A DNA stretch of 64,000 nucleotides from JAWKWH01 sp041397625. GTDB lineage: Bacteria > Pseudomonadota > Alphaproteobacteria > Rhizobiales > Rhizobiaceae. Position numbers and translations under genes: made by a program. Within the stretch, counting starts at the first letter, position 1. Each line of letters starts with the position of its first letter. Shown here piece by piece: positions 15,980 through 25,850 of this stretch. The DNA is taken from assembly GCA_041397625.1 (NCBI GenBank), contig JAWKWH010000002.1, positions 496,001-560,000 on the forward strand. The letters are read 5' to 3'. The notes below the pieces were generated by a model that was not told the origin of the DNA, did not search any database, and worked only from the letters and a program-made list of their open reading frames with translations.

Positions 15980-17304
15980 CAATCGGCGTTCATCGCCGCG
16001 GCAACGGCTTCGGGCGTGACGGCGGAGCGCTCGCCGGTGCGGCGGTTCTTGACCTCGACCTGGCCGGCGGCGACGCCGCGCGGACCAACGATGAGCTGCC
16101 AGGGCACGCCGATCAGGTCGGCGGTGGCGAATTTGGCTCCCGGACGCTGGTCGGTATCGTCAACCAGCACATCGCGGCCATTGAGTGTCAGCGCCTTCTC
16201 CAGGCGGTCGCACATGCCGTCGCAGTCGGCGTCACCGGGTTTCATGTTGATGATCACCACATCGAATGGCGCGACCGATTCCGGCCAGATGATTCCGTCA
16301 TCGTCATGGGAGGCCTCGATTATGGCGGCCAGGAGGCGCGTCGGACCGATGCCGTAGGAGCCCATGGAAACCGCGTGCTCCTTGCCGTCGGGACCGGCGA
16401 CGGTGGCGCCCATCGGCTCGGAATACTTTGTTCCGAAATGGAAGATGTGGCCGACCTCGATGCCCCTTGCCGCCAGCCGGTCACCTTCCGGAATGGTGGC
16501 CCATACGGCCTCGTCATGCATCTCGTCGGTCGCCGCATAGGGCGTGGTCCACTGCTTGACGATGGCGGCGATCCGGGCGTCGTCGCCGAAGTCGGTGTCG
16601 GCGCCGGGTACGGTCAGATCCATGTAGTCGCGATGACAGAAGACCTCCGACTCGCCGGTCTCGGCCAGGATGATGAACTCATGCGACAGGTCGCCGCCGA
16701 TCGGACCGGTATCGGCGCGCATCGGGATCGATTGCAGGCCGATACGCCGGAAGGTGCGAAGATAGGCGATGAACATGCGATTGTAAGAGGCCCTGGCGCC
16801 CTCGAAATCGAGATCGAAGGAATAGGCGTCCTTCATCAGGAACTCGCGCCCGCGCATGACGCCGAAGCGCGGCCTGACCTCGTCCCTGAACTTCCACTGG
16901 ATGTGGTAGAGGTTGAGCGGCAGGTCCTTGTAGGACTTGACGTAGCTGCGGAAAATGTCGGTTACCATCTCCTCGTTTGTCGGACCGTAGAGCATCGCCC
17001 GGTCGTGCCGGTCCTTGATGCGCAGCATCTCCTTGCCATAGGCGTTGTAGCGGCCGCTCTCGATCCACAGGTCTGCGGACTGCACCGTCGGCATCAGGAT
17101 CTCGATGGCGCCGGCGCGGTTCTGTTCCTCGCGGATAATGCGGTTGATCTTCTCCAGTACGCGCATGCCCAGCGGCAGGATGGAGAAACTGCCCGCGGCC
17201 TGTTGCTTGATCATCCCCGCCCTGAGCATGAGACGATGAGAAACGATCTCGGCCTCGCGGGGGTTTTCCTTGAGGATGGGCATGAAATAGCGCGACAAAC
17301 GCAT
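15979..17304 (-). CDS. proS: Prolyl-tRNA synthetase, short alphaproteobacterial form
   Basis: 441 residues, about 130 fewer than E. coli ProS because the editing insertion is absent, which is normal for alphaproteobacteria. Class II motifs: the RAGMIKQQAAGSFSILPLGMR region (motif 1), QIQWKFRDEVRPRFGVMRGREF-like motif 2 (seen as HIQWKFRDE and RPRFGVMRGREF), and YGIGPTRLLAA in motif 3. It charges tRNA-Pro with proline. It is the first gene of a coupled proS-lolC-lolD unit; linkage of proS to lol genes is typical of this lineage. Confidence 0.96.
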   Translation of the reverse strand: MRLSRYFMPILKENPREAEIVSHRLMLRAGMIKQQAAGSFSILPLGMRVLEKINRIIREEQNRAGAIEILMPTVQSADLWIESGRYNAYGKEMLRIKDRHDRAMLYGPTNEEMVTDIFRSYVKSYKDLPLNLYHIQWKFRDEVRPRFGVMRGREFLMKDAYSFDLDFEGARASYNRMFIAYLRTFRRIGLQSIPMRADTGPIGGDLSHEFIILAETGESEVFCHRDYMDLTVPGADTDFGDDARIAAIVKQWTTPYAATDEMHDEAVWATIPEGDRLAARGIEVGHIFHFGTKYSEPMGATVAGPDGKEHAVSMGSYGIGPTRLLAAIIEASHDDDGIIWPESVAPFDVVIINMKPGDADCDGMCDRLEKALTLNGRDVLVDDTDQRPGAKFATADLIGVPWQLIVGPRGVAAGQVEVKNRRTGERSAVTPEAVAAAMNAD

Positions 17305-17556
17305 ATCGGACCTTTGTGAAACGCAAGTGGAAGCAACGGCGTGAATCGCCGGTTGCCTCCCGGCCTATCTGTCGGCGCTTCATAGCCGTTTCGCGGCGGG
17401 TTGCAAACCTCGAGAGCCGATGAACCAATTTTGAACCGCCACCACCGGCAAACTGGTCCAATTAGCCCGGTTGCCCCCGATTCTGCGTGCGGGTTGCAAA
17501 TTGTTGATGACAAACGCCAAACCCTTGGTTTAGAGAAGTCCCTCATAATAACCAGA

Positions 17557-17690
17557 GCCGGCGCAAGCGCCGGCCACTACGCGGTCAAGTCTTGGGAGGA
17601 TGCGATCTGGCGCGGTGAGCCGCAGCCGCCGGGAAACCGGAAAATTGATCGGACGCGTAAAATTGCAAGGCTGACGCCTTGCTTTTTTTT
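17557..17690 (+). ncRNA. Candidate trans-acting small RNA between proS and DUF1467
   Basis: This 411-base gap (17305-17715) holds no protein gene. On the plus strand it has a promoter-like CTTGGT (17524-17529), 16-bp spacer, TAATAA (17546-17551). There follows a perfect hairpin GCCGGCGC-AA-GCGCCGGC (17557-17574), an unpaired GTCTTGGGAGGATG, two short stem-loops (one a CCGG-GAAA-CCGG GNRA tetraloop) and a strong T8 terminator. The length of about 130 nt and the three-stem layout fit rhizobial alpha-r sRNAs, possibly the suhB/alpha-r14 family. The family name is a guess; the terminator with no upstream plus-strand gene is the firm evidence. Confidence 0.55.
17665..17690 (+). terminator. Rho-independent terminator of the candidate sRNA
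   Basis: GCAAGGC, loop TGAC, GCCTTGC, then eight T. The U-tract is on the plus strand. Read on the minus strand the hairpin is followed only by AATTTTA, so it could act weakly for the DUF1467 transcript, which ends at 17716. Confidence 0.8.
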
Positions 17691-17715
17691 GCCTCTTTTT
17701 CCCAGGTCAGGTCGA

Positions 17716-17985
17716 CTATCCGAATTGGGGAATGACGATCGGTATGTCGTCGAAGCCGAAGCCGTAATATTCGACGACCAGGTACCAGACGCCGAAAAGC
17801 AGCAGTGTGATGATCGTCGTGCGCAGCATGGCGCGCAGTACGTGCGGACCGCGCGGCGCGCTCTTGACCGTCCCGAGCGTTACCTCGCCGTCCTCCTCCT
17901 GCGTGCGCAGGCTGAACGGCAGCACCGCAAACAGCACGACCCACCAGATGATGTAGAAGATCGCGCCGACGAGGACGTAGTTCAT
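17716..17985 (-). CDS. DUF1467 family small membrane protein
   Basis: 89 residues with two TM helices: FYIIWWVVLFAVLPFSL near the start and TTIITLLLFGVWYLVV near the end. The cytoplasmic loop has QEEDGEVTLGTVKSAPRGP, the conserved DUF1467 block. This family lies next to methylmalonyl-CoA epimerase and proS in most alphaproteobacteria, as here (six bases after the epimerase stop). The function is unknown. Confidence 0.85.
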   Translation of the reverse strand: MNYVLVGAIFYIIWWVVLFAVLPFSLRTQEEDGEVTLGTVKSAPRGPHVLRAMLRTTIITLLLFGVWYLVVEYYGFGFDDIPIVIPQFG

Positions 17986-17991
17986 CGGGTA

Positions 17992-18396
<405 letters not shown>

Positions 18397-18416
18397 GGTC
18401 AGACCTCTCAAACTGT

Positions 18417-20084
18417 TCAGCGCGTCACGAAAACGGTGACGACCGGCTTCTTGCCCCAGACATCGTTGGCCGCCGAACGCACCGCCCGGCGGGCCGCCTC
18501 TGCAACGAGATCCAAGTCTTTTCGCCTGGCACGCGGGATGCTTTCAATCGCGCCAATCGCCGCATCGAGCAGCAATTCGTCCATGTCGGCGCCGCCGGCA
18601 TCCTCCCGCGGCAGGCCGATGGAGATGAGATCGGGATCGCCGGCCAGCTCGTGCCGATCGTCGAGGACGACGTTAACCGCGACGTGGCCGACATAGGAGA
18701 GCTTCTTGCGCTCGCGGATGCCGACCTTGTCGTAGCTGCCGATCAGGTAGCCGTCCTTGAAGATGCGTCCGGATTCGACCCTGGTGATGATCTCGGCTGC
18801 CCCGGGAGCCAGCCGCAGCATATCGCCGTTCCTGATCTGCGCGACCTGCGGCACCCCGAGCGTCGATGCCAGCGAGCCGTGCGCCACCAGATGCGCGGCC
18901 TCGCCGTGGACGGGAACCGATATTTCCGGCCGCGTCCACGCATACATCTGCTCGAGCTCGTTGCGGCGCGGATGACCGGACACGTGCACCAGCGCGTCGT
19001 CGTCCTCGATGATGCGGATGCCCCGGTCGATCAACTGGTTCTTGATTTCGATGATGGCCTTCTCGTTGCCGGGAATGACGCGCGAGGAATAGATCACCGT
19101 GTCGCCGGCATCGAGCGATACGTCGCGCAGTTCGTCGCGGGCGAGCTTGGCGAGCGCAGCCCGCGATTCGCCCTGGCTGCCCGTGCACAGGATCACCACC
19201 TCGTCGCGGGCGACATAGGCGAAATCCTCCTCCTCGAGGAATTCGGGCAGGCCCTGCATGTAGCCGAGTTCGTCGGCGACATCGATGACGCGCTTGATCG
19301 AACGACCGAGCACGAGAACCTTGCGGCCGGCGTCGCGCGCTGCTTCGGTAATCGAACGCAGGCGGCCGACATTGGACGAGAACGTGGTCACCGCCACCCG
19401 GCCCGGCGCCTTCTCGATCAGGCCGCGCAGGCTTTCGCCCACTTCCTCTTCCGACGGCGACACGCCATCGCGCATGGCGTTGGTGGAATCGCAGATGAGC
19501 GCCAGCACGCCGGCCTCGCCCAGCTCGCGGAAGCGCTTTTCGTCGGTCTTGTCGCCGAGCGCGGGCGCATGGTCGATCTTCCAGTCGCCGGTATGGATGA
19601 CGGTTCCCGCCGGCGAGGTGATCGCCAGCGCAACCGGCTCGGGAATGGAATGGGTGACCGTGACCGCCTCGACCTTGAACGGCCCGACCTCGAAGCGGTC
19701 GCCGGCATTGTAGATCGTCACCGGCACCTTGACATCGCCATCCTCCGAACCGCGCTTGGCTTCCAGCAGGCCGGCGGTGAACGGCGTCGCCCAGACCGGC
19801 GCCTTCAGCCTCGGCCACAACGCCAGCAGTGCGCCGTAATGGTCCTCGTGGGCATGGGTGATGACGATGCCGTGCAATCGCTCCAATTCGCCTTCGATGA
19901 AGCCGATGTCGGGCATGACCAGATCGGCACCCGGCAGATCGGGTCCGGGAAAGGTGACGCCGCAATCGACGATGATCCATTCGCGGGCGTTGGACGGGCC
20001 GTAACCGTAGAGCGCCAGGTTCATGCCGATTTCGCCGACCCCGCCCAGGGGCAGGAACACCAGTTCGTTCTGCTTCGCGGCCAT
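18417..20084 (-). CDS. rnj: Ribonuclease J
   Basis: 555 residues. Metallo-beta-lactamase signature HAHEDH (H77, H79, D81, H82), beta-CASP region with LCTGSQGESRAAL and the VHVSGHPRRNELEQM block, then a C-terminal domain. It is a dual exo/endoribonuclease in RNA turnover and maturation and stands in for parts of RNase E function in many alphaproteobacteria. It lies between birA (17 bases upstream) and mce (20 bases downstream) in a likely polycistronic continuation of the nuo operon. Confidence 0.95.
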   Translation of the reverse strand: MAAKQNELVFLPLGGVGEIGMNLALYGYGPSNAREWIIVDCGVTFPGPDLPGADLVMPDIGFIEGELERLHGIVITHAHEDHYGALLALWPRLKAPVWATPFTAGLLEAKRGSEDGDVKVPVTIYNAGDRFEVGPFKVEAVTVTHSIPEPVALAITSPAGTVIHTGDWKIDHAPALGDKTDEKRFRELGEAGVLALICDSTNAMRDGVSPSEEEVGESLRGLIEKAPGRVAVTTFSSNVGRLRSITEAARDAGRKVLVLGRSIKRVIDVADELGYMQGLPEFLEEEDFAYVARDEVVILCTGSQGESRAALAKLARDELRDVSLDAGDTVIYSSRVIPGNEKAIIEIKNQLIDRGIRIIEDDDALVHVSGHPRRNELEQMYAWTRPEISVPVHGEAAHLVAHGSLASTLGVPQVAQIRNGDMLRLAPGAAEIITRVESGRIFKDGYLIGSYDKVGIRERKKLSYVGHVAVNVVLDDRHELAGDPDLISIGLPREDAGGADMDELLLDAAIGAIESIPRARRKDLDLVAEAARRAVRSAANDVWGKKPVVTVFVTR

Positions 20085-20101
20085 GTCGATCCCTCAGTTT
20101 G

Positions 20102-20869
20102 TTATTGGGCGAAGAACAGGTCGCCCGCCGATATCTTCCGGCGCGTGCCGTCGTCGAGTCGCAGGCGAAGATAGCCATCGCCGTCGATATCCTCAAACAG
20201 GCCTTCCACCGAACCGTCGCCCAGATTGACGGTCACCCGGCCGCCGATGCCGCGCGCGGCCAGCAACCATTTCTCCCTTATGTGATGGAAGCCGGCGCCG
20301 CGTTTCCACATCGCCAGCGCCGCGGCCATGGCGCGCGCCAGACGGGGGAACAACACCGGTGGCGGCAGATCGATGCCGCAGGCGGCAAGATTGGTCGCCG
20401 GATAGCTTGTTTGGGCCGGGTGATGGACGCAGTTGACGCCGCAGCCGATCACCACCGCCATGCGGTTATCGGGAAGGCTCGCGCTTTCCAGCAGGATGCC
20501 GTTGATCTTGTGGCCGTCGACAAGGATGTCGTTGGGCCATTTGACCGCGAGCGCCTGCGGAGCGTGCAAGAAGCTCGGTTTCAACGCGTCATAGACGCCG
20601 ACGGCGGCGACCAGCGGCAGATGCATCAGGGCAGCCTGGGGCGCCGGATCGACGATCAGCAGCGAGGCGTAAAGATTGCCGGGCTCGGACACCCAGGGAC
20701 GGCCGCGGCGTCCCCTGCCCCGCAACTGGCGCTCGGCCGTTACCCATAGGCTACCGGCGTCGCCCTCGGCAGCCAGCCGCATTGCCTCGGAGTTGGTCGA
20801 GCCGACGTCGCCGAGCGACAGATGCCGCCAACCGGCCAGCTCGTCAATCAGCCCGATTGCCTCGACCAA
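20102..20869 (-). CDS. birA: Biotin-[acetyl-CoA-carboxylase] ligase
   Basis: 255 residues, class I biotin protein ligase without a DNA-binding HTH. The biotinyl-AMP loop reads RGRGRRGRPW, and VKWPNDILVDGHKINGILLE is the core biotin site. A small SH3-like C-terminal domain ends in KISAGDLFFAQ. It attaches biotin to BCCP domains, such as that of the carboxylase encoded at 46254. The start lies seven bases after the nuoN stop, the conserved alphaproteobacterial arrangement. Confidence 0.93.
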   Translation of the reverse strand: MVEAIGLIDELAGWRHLSLGDVGSTNSEAMRLAAEGDAGSLWVTAERQLRGRGRRGRPWVSEPGNLYASLLIVDPAPQAALMHLPLVAAVGVYDALKPSFLHAPQALAVKWPNDILVDGHKINGILLESASLPDNRMAVVIGCGVNCVHHPAQTSYPATNLAACGIDLPPPVLFPRLARAMAAALAMWKRGAGFHHIREKWLLAARGIGGRVTVNLGDGSVEGLFEDIDGDGYLRLRLDDGTRRKISAGDLFFAQ

Positions 20870-20876
20870 CGAACCG

Positions 20877-22316
20877 CTACAACGGGAAGGTGGTCGCGGC
20901 GGCTTCGGCCATGCGGATGACCGGGCCGCCGATCAGCACATAGAACAGCACGAAGGCGCCGGATGCGCCGAGCACCAGCCGCAACTCGCCGGCCATCGGC
21001 TGGAACGGCCCCACCGGCTCGTCGAACCACATGATCTTGATGATGCGCAGATAGTAGTAGGCGCCGATGACCGATGCGATAACGCCGATCACTGCCAGCG
21101 GGTAGAGCCCGGCATTGACGGCGGCGAAGAACACATACCACTTGGCCCAGAAGCCGGCGAGCGGTGGAATGCCGGCAAGCGAGAACATCAGGATGGTCAG
21201 GATGGTCGCCATGATCGGATTTGTCGAAGCGGCACCGGACAGGTCGTCGATCGCCTCGACATTGCCGTCGACGCGGCGCATGGCGAGGATGAAGGCGAAG
21301 GTACCGAGCGTCATGGCCAGGTAGATCAGCATGTAGACGGCGACACCGCGCACGCCTTCGGACGTGTTGGCGGCGAGGCCGACCAGCGCGAAGCCCATAT
21401 GTGCGATCGACGAGTAGGCCATCAGGCGCTTGATGTTGGTCTGGCCGATTGCCGCGAAGGCGCCGAGCACCATCGAGGCGATGGCGATGAAGGTGACGAT
21501 CTGCTGCCAGTCGCTCGCCGCAGGACCGAAGGCGCCGACGGTCACGCGCACGATCAGTGCCATGGCCGCCATCTTGGGAGCGGCGGCGAAGAAGGCGGTC
21601 ACCGGCGTCGGCGCGCCTTCGTAGACGTCGGGCGTCCACATGTGAAACGGTACCGCGGAAATCTTGAACGCCAGGCCCGCGAGGATGAAGACGAGGCCGA
21701 ATGTCAGGCCGAGCGGCTGGCTGCCGGCCCCGACCGCCGCCGCAATCGCGGTAAAGCCGGTATGCCCGGTAAAGCCGTAGACCAGCGTGATGCCGTACAG
21801 CAGCATGCCCGACGACAAGGCGCCGAGAACGAAATATTTGAGGCCCGCCTCGGTGGAGCGGGCGCTGTCCCGGTTGATCGCCGCGATGACGTAGAGGGAC
21901 AGCGACTGCAGTTCCAGGCCGAGATAGAGCGCGATCATGTCGCTGGCCGAGATCATCAGCATCATGCCGAGCGTCGCCAGCACGATGAGGACAGGGAATT
22001 CGAACTTGTCGAACTTTTCCGCCTTGGCGAAGCCGACCGACATGACCATGGTGACGATGGAGCCGATCAGCGTCAGCATCTTCATGAAGCGGGCGAACGG
22101 ATCGTTGACGAAAGCGCCGCCGAAAGCCTCGCCGTCATGCGGGAATACCAGCATCCAGGCGCTTGCGGCCAGCAGCAATGCCACCGCAAGGCCGGTGACC
22201 GTCGTGTTGGCCCGCTCGCCAGAGAAAACGCCGATCATCAAAAGCGCCATCGAGCCGATGGCGAGGATGAGTTCCGGCGTGGCCAGGGAAAGGCTTTGGC
22301 TGAGTTCCGGTGTCAT
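20877..22316 (-). CDS. nuoN: NADH-quinone oxidoreductase subunit N
   Basis: 479-residue antiporter-like membrane subunit with about 14 TM helices. Conserved features are KYFVLGALSSGMLLYG, the proton-channel lysine in VPFHMWTPDVYEGAP, and IKRLMAYSSIAHMGF. It forms part of the proton-pumping membrane arm of complex I. It is last of the nuo genes, 18 bases after the nuoM stop. Confidence 0.96.
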   Translation of the reverse strand: MTPELSQSLSLATPELILAIGSMALLMIGVFSGERANTTVTGLAVALLLAASAWMLVFPHDGEAFGGAFVNDPFARFMKMLTLIGSIVTMVMSVGFAKAEKFDKFEFPVLIVLATLGMMLMISASDMIALYLGLELQSLSLYVIAAINRDSARSTEAGLKYFVLGALSSGMLLYGITLVYGFTGHTGFTAIAAAVGAGSQPLGLTFGLVFILAGLAFKISAVPFHMWTPDVYEGAPTPVTAFFAAAPKMAAMALIVRVTVGAFGPAASDWQQIVTFIAIASMVLGAFAAIGQTNIKRLMAYSSIAHMGFALVGLAANTSEGVRGVAVYMLIYLAMTLGTFAFILAMRRVDGNVEAIDDLSGAASTNPIMATILTILMFSLAGIPPLAGFWAKWYVFFAAVNAGLYPLAVIGVIASVIGAYYYLRIIKIMWFDEPVGPFQPMAGELRLVLGASGAFVLFYVLIGGPVIRMAEAAATTFPL

Positions 22317-22334
22317 GAAGGGTCCCTGTCCATC

Positions 22335-23849
22335 CTATTGGGTGACGTCGAGTGCGGCGGTCGCGGTTTCAACGGCCGCGCCGACCTGCAGGACGAGCGC
22401 GTTGACCGACGCCTCGGTGGCATCGAAAACCGGCGCCGGGTAGATGCCGAAGAAAATTGTGAGCACGACCAGTGGATAGATCACCGCCTTCTCGCGCGGG
22501 CTCAAGTCGAGCAATTGCTTGAGGCTCTCCTTTTCGAGCGCGCCGAAGACCACCTTGCGGTAGAGCCACAATGCATAGCCCGCCGACAGGATGACGCCGG
22601 TTGTCGCAAACAGCGCCACCCAGGTATTGACCTTGAACACGCCGAGCAGCGTCAGGAACTCGCCGATGAACCCGGAGGTGCCGGGCAGACCGACATTGGC
22701 CATGGTGAAGATCATGAACACGACCGCGTATTTCGGCATGTTGTTGACCAGTCCGCCATAGGCGGCGATCTCTCGGGTATGCATGCGGTCGTAGACGACG
22801 CCGACGCAGAGGAACAGCGCACCGGAGACCAGACCGTGTGACAGCATCTGGAAGATGCCGCCCTGGATGCCTTGTGTGTTCATGGCGAAGATGCCCATGG
22901 TCACGTAGCCCATATGGGCGACCGATGAGTAGGCGATCAGCTTCTTCATGTCCTCCTGCATCAGCGCCACCAGCGAGGTGTAGATGATGGCGACGATGGA
23001 AAGCGTGAAGATGAAGGGCGCGAAATCGGCGCTCGCCACCGGGAACATCGGCAGCGAGAAACGCAGGAAGCCGTAGCCGCCCATCTTCAGCAGGATGCCG
23101 GCCAGGATGACCGAACCGGCCGTCGGCGCCTCCACGTGGGCGTCAGGCAGCCAGGTGTGGACCGGCCACATCGGCATCTTGACGGCAAACGAGGCGAAGA
23201 AGGCCAGCCACAACCACCACTGCATTTCGACCGGAAACTTGTGGGTCAGGAGCCGGGTGATGTCGGTGGTCTGGGCGTCGCCATACATCGCCATGATGGC
23301 AATCAGCATCAGCACCGAGCCGAGCAGCGTGTAGAGGAAGAACTTGAACGAGGCATAGACGCGACGTTTGCCGCCCCAGACACCGATGATGATGAACATC
23401 GGGATCAGGCCGGCTTCGAAGAACACGTAGAACAGCACGATGTCGAGCGCGCAGAACACGCCGATCATCAGCGTTTCCAGGATCAGGAAGGCGATCATGT
23501 ATTCCTTGACCCGGTGCTCCACCGACTTCCACGAGGCCAGGATGCAGAGCGGCATCAGGAACGTCGTCAAAATGACGAACAGCATGGAGATGCCGTCGAC
23601 GCCCATGCGGTAGGAGATGCCCGAATCCAGCCATTCGCGCTCTTCCAGCATCTGGAAGCCGGCCTGCGAATTGTCGAAGCCGATCCAGATGAACAGCGAC
23701 AGGATGAAGGTGAAGACGGTCGTCAGCAGCGCGACGTTGCGGATGTTGCGGCGCGTGATCTCGCTGTCGTCACGGATCAGGAAGATCAGGAACGCGCCGA
23801 CCAGCGGCAGAAACGTGACCGCGGAAAGAATGGGCCATCCGGTCATCAA
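22335..23849 (-). CDS. nuoM: NADH-quinone oxidoreductase subunit M
   Basis: 504 residues with about 14 TM helices. The catalytic glutamate region is in helix 5, and MPMWPVHTWLPDAHVEAPTAG and KKLIAYSSVAHMGYVTMG are the antiporter hallmark segments. It pumps protons in the complex I membrane arm. The start overlaps the nuoL stop by four bases, indicating coupled translation. Confidence 0.97.
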   Translation of the reverse strand: MMTGWPILSAVTFLPLVGAFLIFLIRDDSEITRRNIRNVALLTTVFTFILSLFIWIGFDNSQAGFQMLEEREWLDSGISYRMGVDGISMLFVILTTFLMPLCILASWKSVEHRVKEYMIAFLILETLMIGVFCALDIVLFYVFFEAGLIPMFIIIGVWGGKRRVYASFKFFLYTLLGSVLMLIAIMAMYGDAQTTDITRLLTHKFPVEMQWWLWLAFFASFAVKMPMWPVHTWLPDAHVEAPTAGSVILAGILLKMGGYGFLRFSLPMFPVASADFAPFIFTLSIVAIIYTSLVALMQEDMKKLIAYSSVAHMGYVTMGIFAMNTQGIQGGIFQMLSHGLVSGALFLCVGVVYDRMHTREIAAYGGLVNNMPKYAVVFMIFTMANVGLPGTSGFIGEFLTLLGVFKVNTWVALFATTGVILSAGYALWLYRKVVFGALEKESLKQLLDLSPREKAVIYPLVVLTIFFGIYPAPVFDATEASVNALVLQVGAAVETATAALDVTQ

Positions 23850-25840
23850 AACGAGCTCCCGAGCATCATCCAGGTGACGAGTGCGGCGACACCGATCAGC
23901 ATGGCAAAGGCGTAGTGGTAGAGATAGCCGGTCTGCAGGCGCACGACGCGCTGGGTGACGTCGATCACGCGTGCGGAGACGCCGTCAGGTCCGAAGCCGT
24001 CGATCAGCCAGCCATCGCCCTTCTTCCAGAGGAAGTAACCAAGCCGCTTGGCCGGTTTGACGAACAGGAAGTCGTAGAGTTCGTCGAAGTACCATTTGTT
24101 GAGGAGGAACTTGTAGAGACCCTCGTGCTGCTCGGCGAGCCGCTTCGGCGTCTCCGGCGAACGGATGTAGAAATGCCAGGCGAAAGCAAGCCCGAGCAGC
24201 ATGGCGATGAAGGGGCTGAGTTTCACCAGGAACGGCACGTGATGAAACTCCTCGAGGATCTCGTTTTCCGACAGGGTGAACAGCGACTGCTTCCAGAAGT
24301 GCTCGTAGCCGTGACCGAAGAACAGGTCGTGGAAGACGATGCCGGCCAAAAGTGCGCCTGCGGCGAGGATATAGAGCGGCACCAGCATCACCTGCGGCGA
24401 TTCATGCACATGGTGCATCACGTCGGCACTCGCCCTCGGCTTGCCGTGGAAGGTCATGAAGATCAGCCGCCACGAATAGAAGCTGGTGAATGCGGCGGCG
24501 ATGACCAGAAGCCCGAAGGCGTAGCCGGCCGCCGGATTGTGCGAGGCGAAGGACGATTCGATGATGAAGTCCTTGGAGAAGAAGCCGGCGGTGCCGATCA
24601 GCGTACCGGGAATGCCGAGGCCGGTCAGCGCCAGCGTGCCGACGATCATCATCCAGTAGGTGGTCGGGATCAGCGTGCGCAGGCCGCCCATGCGGCGCAT
24701 GTCCTGTTCGTCGGAGACGGCATGGATCACCGAGCCCGACCCCAGGAACAGGAGCGCCTTGAAGAAGGCATGCGTGAACAGGTGGAAGATTGCCGCGCCA
24801 TACGCGCCGACGCCGAGCGCGACGAACATGTAGCCGAGCTGCGAACAGGTCGAGTAGGCGATGACGCGCTTGATGTCGTTCTGCACCAGGCCGACGGTCG
24901 CGGCAAAAAAGGCGGTGGTCGCGCCGATGATGACGACGACGGTGAGTGCGGTGTGCGACAATTCGAACAACGGCGACAGGCGCGCCACCATGAACACGCC
25001 GGCGGTGACCATCGTCGCGGCGTGGATCAGCGCGGAGACCGGTGTCGGGCCTTCCATGGCGTCGGGCAGCCAGGTGTGCAGGAGGAACTGCGCCGACTTG
25101 CCCATCGCGCCCATGAACAGCAAGAGGCAGACGATGGTCAGCGCCCCCTCGCGGCCGAGTTCATAGCCGAGGAAGTTCAGCACCACCTCGCCCTCGACGA
25201 TCGCCTGGCCCGGTTCGGGCAGATAGGTTGCCGCATTGGCGAACACGGTACCGAGATTGATCGAGCCGAACAGCACGAACACGCCGAAAATGCCGAGCGC
25301 GAAGCCGAAATCGCCGACGCGATTGACGATGAAGGCCTTGATCGCAGCGGCATTGGCCGACGGCTTCTTGAACCAGAAGCCGATCAGGAGGTAGGAGGCG
25401 ACGCCGACTCCCTCCCAGCCGAAGAACATCTGCACCAGATTGTCGGAGGTGACCAGCATCAGCATGGCGAAGGTGAAGAACGACAGATAGGCGAAGAAGC
25501 GCGGCCGGTGCGGATCGTGGTGCATGTAGCCGATCGAATATATGTGCACCAGCGACGAGACCGTGTTGACGACCACCAGCATGACGACCGTGAGCGTGTC
25601 GATGCGAAAGGCCCAGTCGACCTCCAGTCCGCCGGAGTTGATGAAGCGCAATACGGGAACTGTCTGCGCGCCCTCGTGCTCGCCGAAACCGACGGCGAAG
25701 AAGGCGATCCATGACAGGATCGCTGCGATCACCAGAAGGCCGGAGGTGATGTATTCGCAGCCCTTGGCTCCGATGGACTTGCCGCCGAGGCCGGCGATGA
25801 GGAAGCCAATCAGGGGCAGGAAAACGATGGCGTGGTACAT
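23846..25840 (-). CDS. nuoL: NADH-quinone oxidoreductase subunit L
   Basis: 664 residues, the largest antiporter-like subunit, with about 16 TM helices and the long lateral helix near the C-terminus. Signature GKSAQFLLHTWLPDAMEGPTPVSALIHAATMV-type segment (seen as GKSAQFLLHTWLPDAM and PTPVSALIHAATMV) and IKRVIAYSTCSQLGYM. It is the distal proton pump of complex I. It lies 10 bases after nuoK. Confidence 0.97.
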   Translation of the reverse strand: MYHAIVFLPLIGFLIAGLGGKSIGAKGCEYITSGLLVIAAILSWIAFFAVGFGEHEGAQTVPVLRFINSGGLEVDWAFRIDTLTVVMLVVVNTVSSLVHIYSIGYMHHDPHRPRFFAYLSFFTFAMLMLVTSDNLVQMFFGWEGVGVASYLLIGFWFKKPSANAAAIKAFIVNRVGDFGFALGIFGVFVLFGSINLGTVFANAATYLPEPGQAIVEGEVVLNFLGYELGREGALTIVCLLLFMGAMGKSAQFLLHTWLPDAMEGPTPVSALIHAATMVTAGVFMVARLSPLFELSHTALTVVVIIGATTAFFAATVGLVQNDIKRVIAYSTCSQLGYMFVALGVGAYGAAIFHLFTHAFFKALLFLGSGSVIHAVSDEQDMRRMGGLRTLIPTTYWMMIVGTLALTGLGIPGTLIGTAGFFSKDFIIESSFASHNPAAGYAFGLLVIAAAFTSFYSWRLIFMTFHGKPRASADVMHHVHESPQVMLVPLYILAAGALLAGIVFHDLFFGHGYEHFWKQSLFTLSENEILEEFHHVPFLVKLSPFIAMLLGLAFAWHFYIRSPETPKRLAEQHEGLYKFLLNKWYFDELYDFLFVKPAKRLGYFLWKKGDGWLIDGFGPDGVSARVIDVTQRVVRLQTGYLYHYAFAMLIGVAALVTWMMLGSSF

Positions 25841-25850
25841 GAAGCGTCCC

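Noticed and set aside
17557..17574. The perfect GCCGGCGC-AA-GCGCCGGC hairpin as a stand-alone terminator of proS
   Set aside because: It lies upstream (5') of proS on its own strand and has no T-run; it fits better as the first stem of the candidate sRNA.
18651..20174. A 507-codon plus-strand frame opposite rnj
   Set aside because: Shadow of RNase J, which has all catalytic motifs.
20676..22841. A 721-codon plus-strand frame rich in His, Asp and Glu opposite birA and nuoN
   Set aside because: The composition (HDR/EH-rich) is the typical antisense reading of GC-rich hydrophobic genes; nuoN and birA on the other strand are certain.
23915..25714. A 599-codon plus-strand frame opposite nuoL
   Set aside because: Antisense shadow of a certain complex I subunit; no domain or ribosome site.
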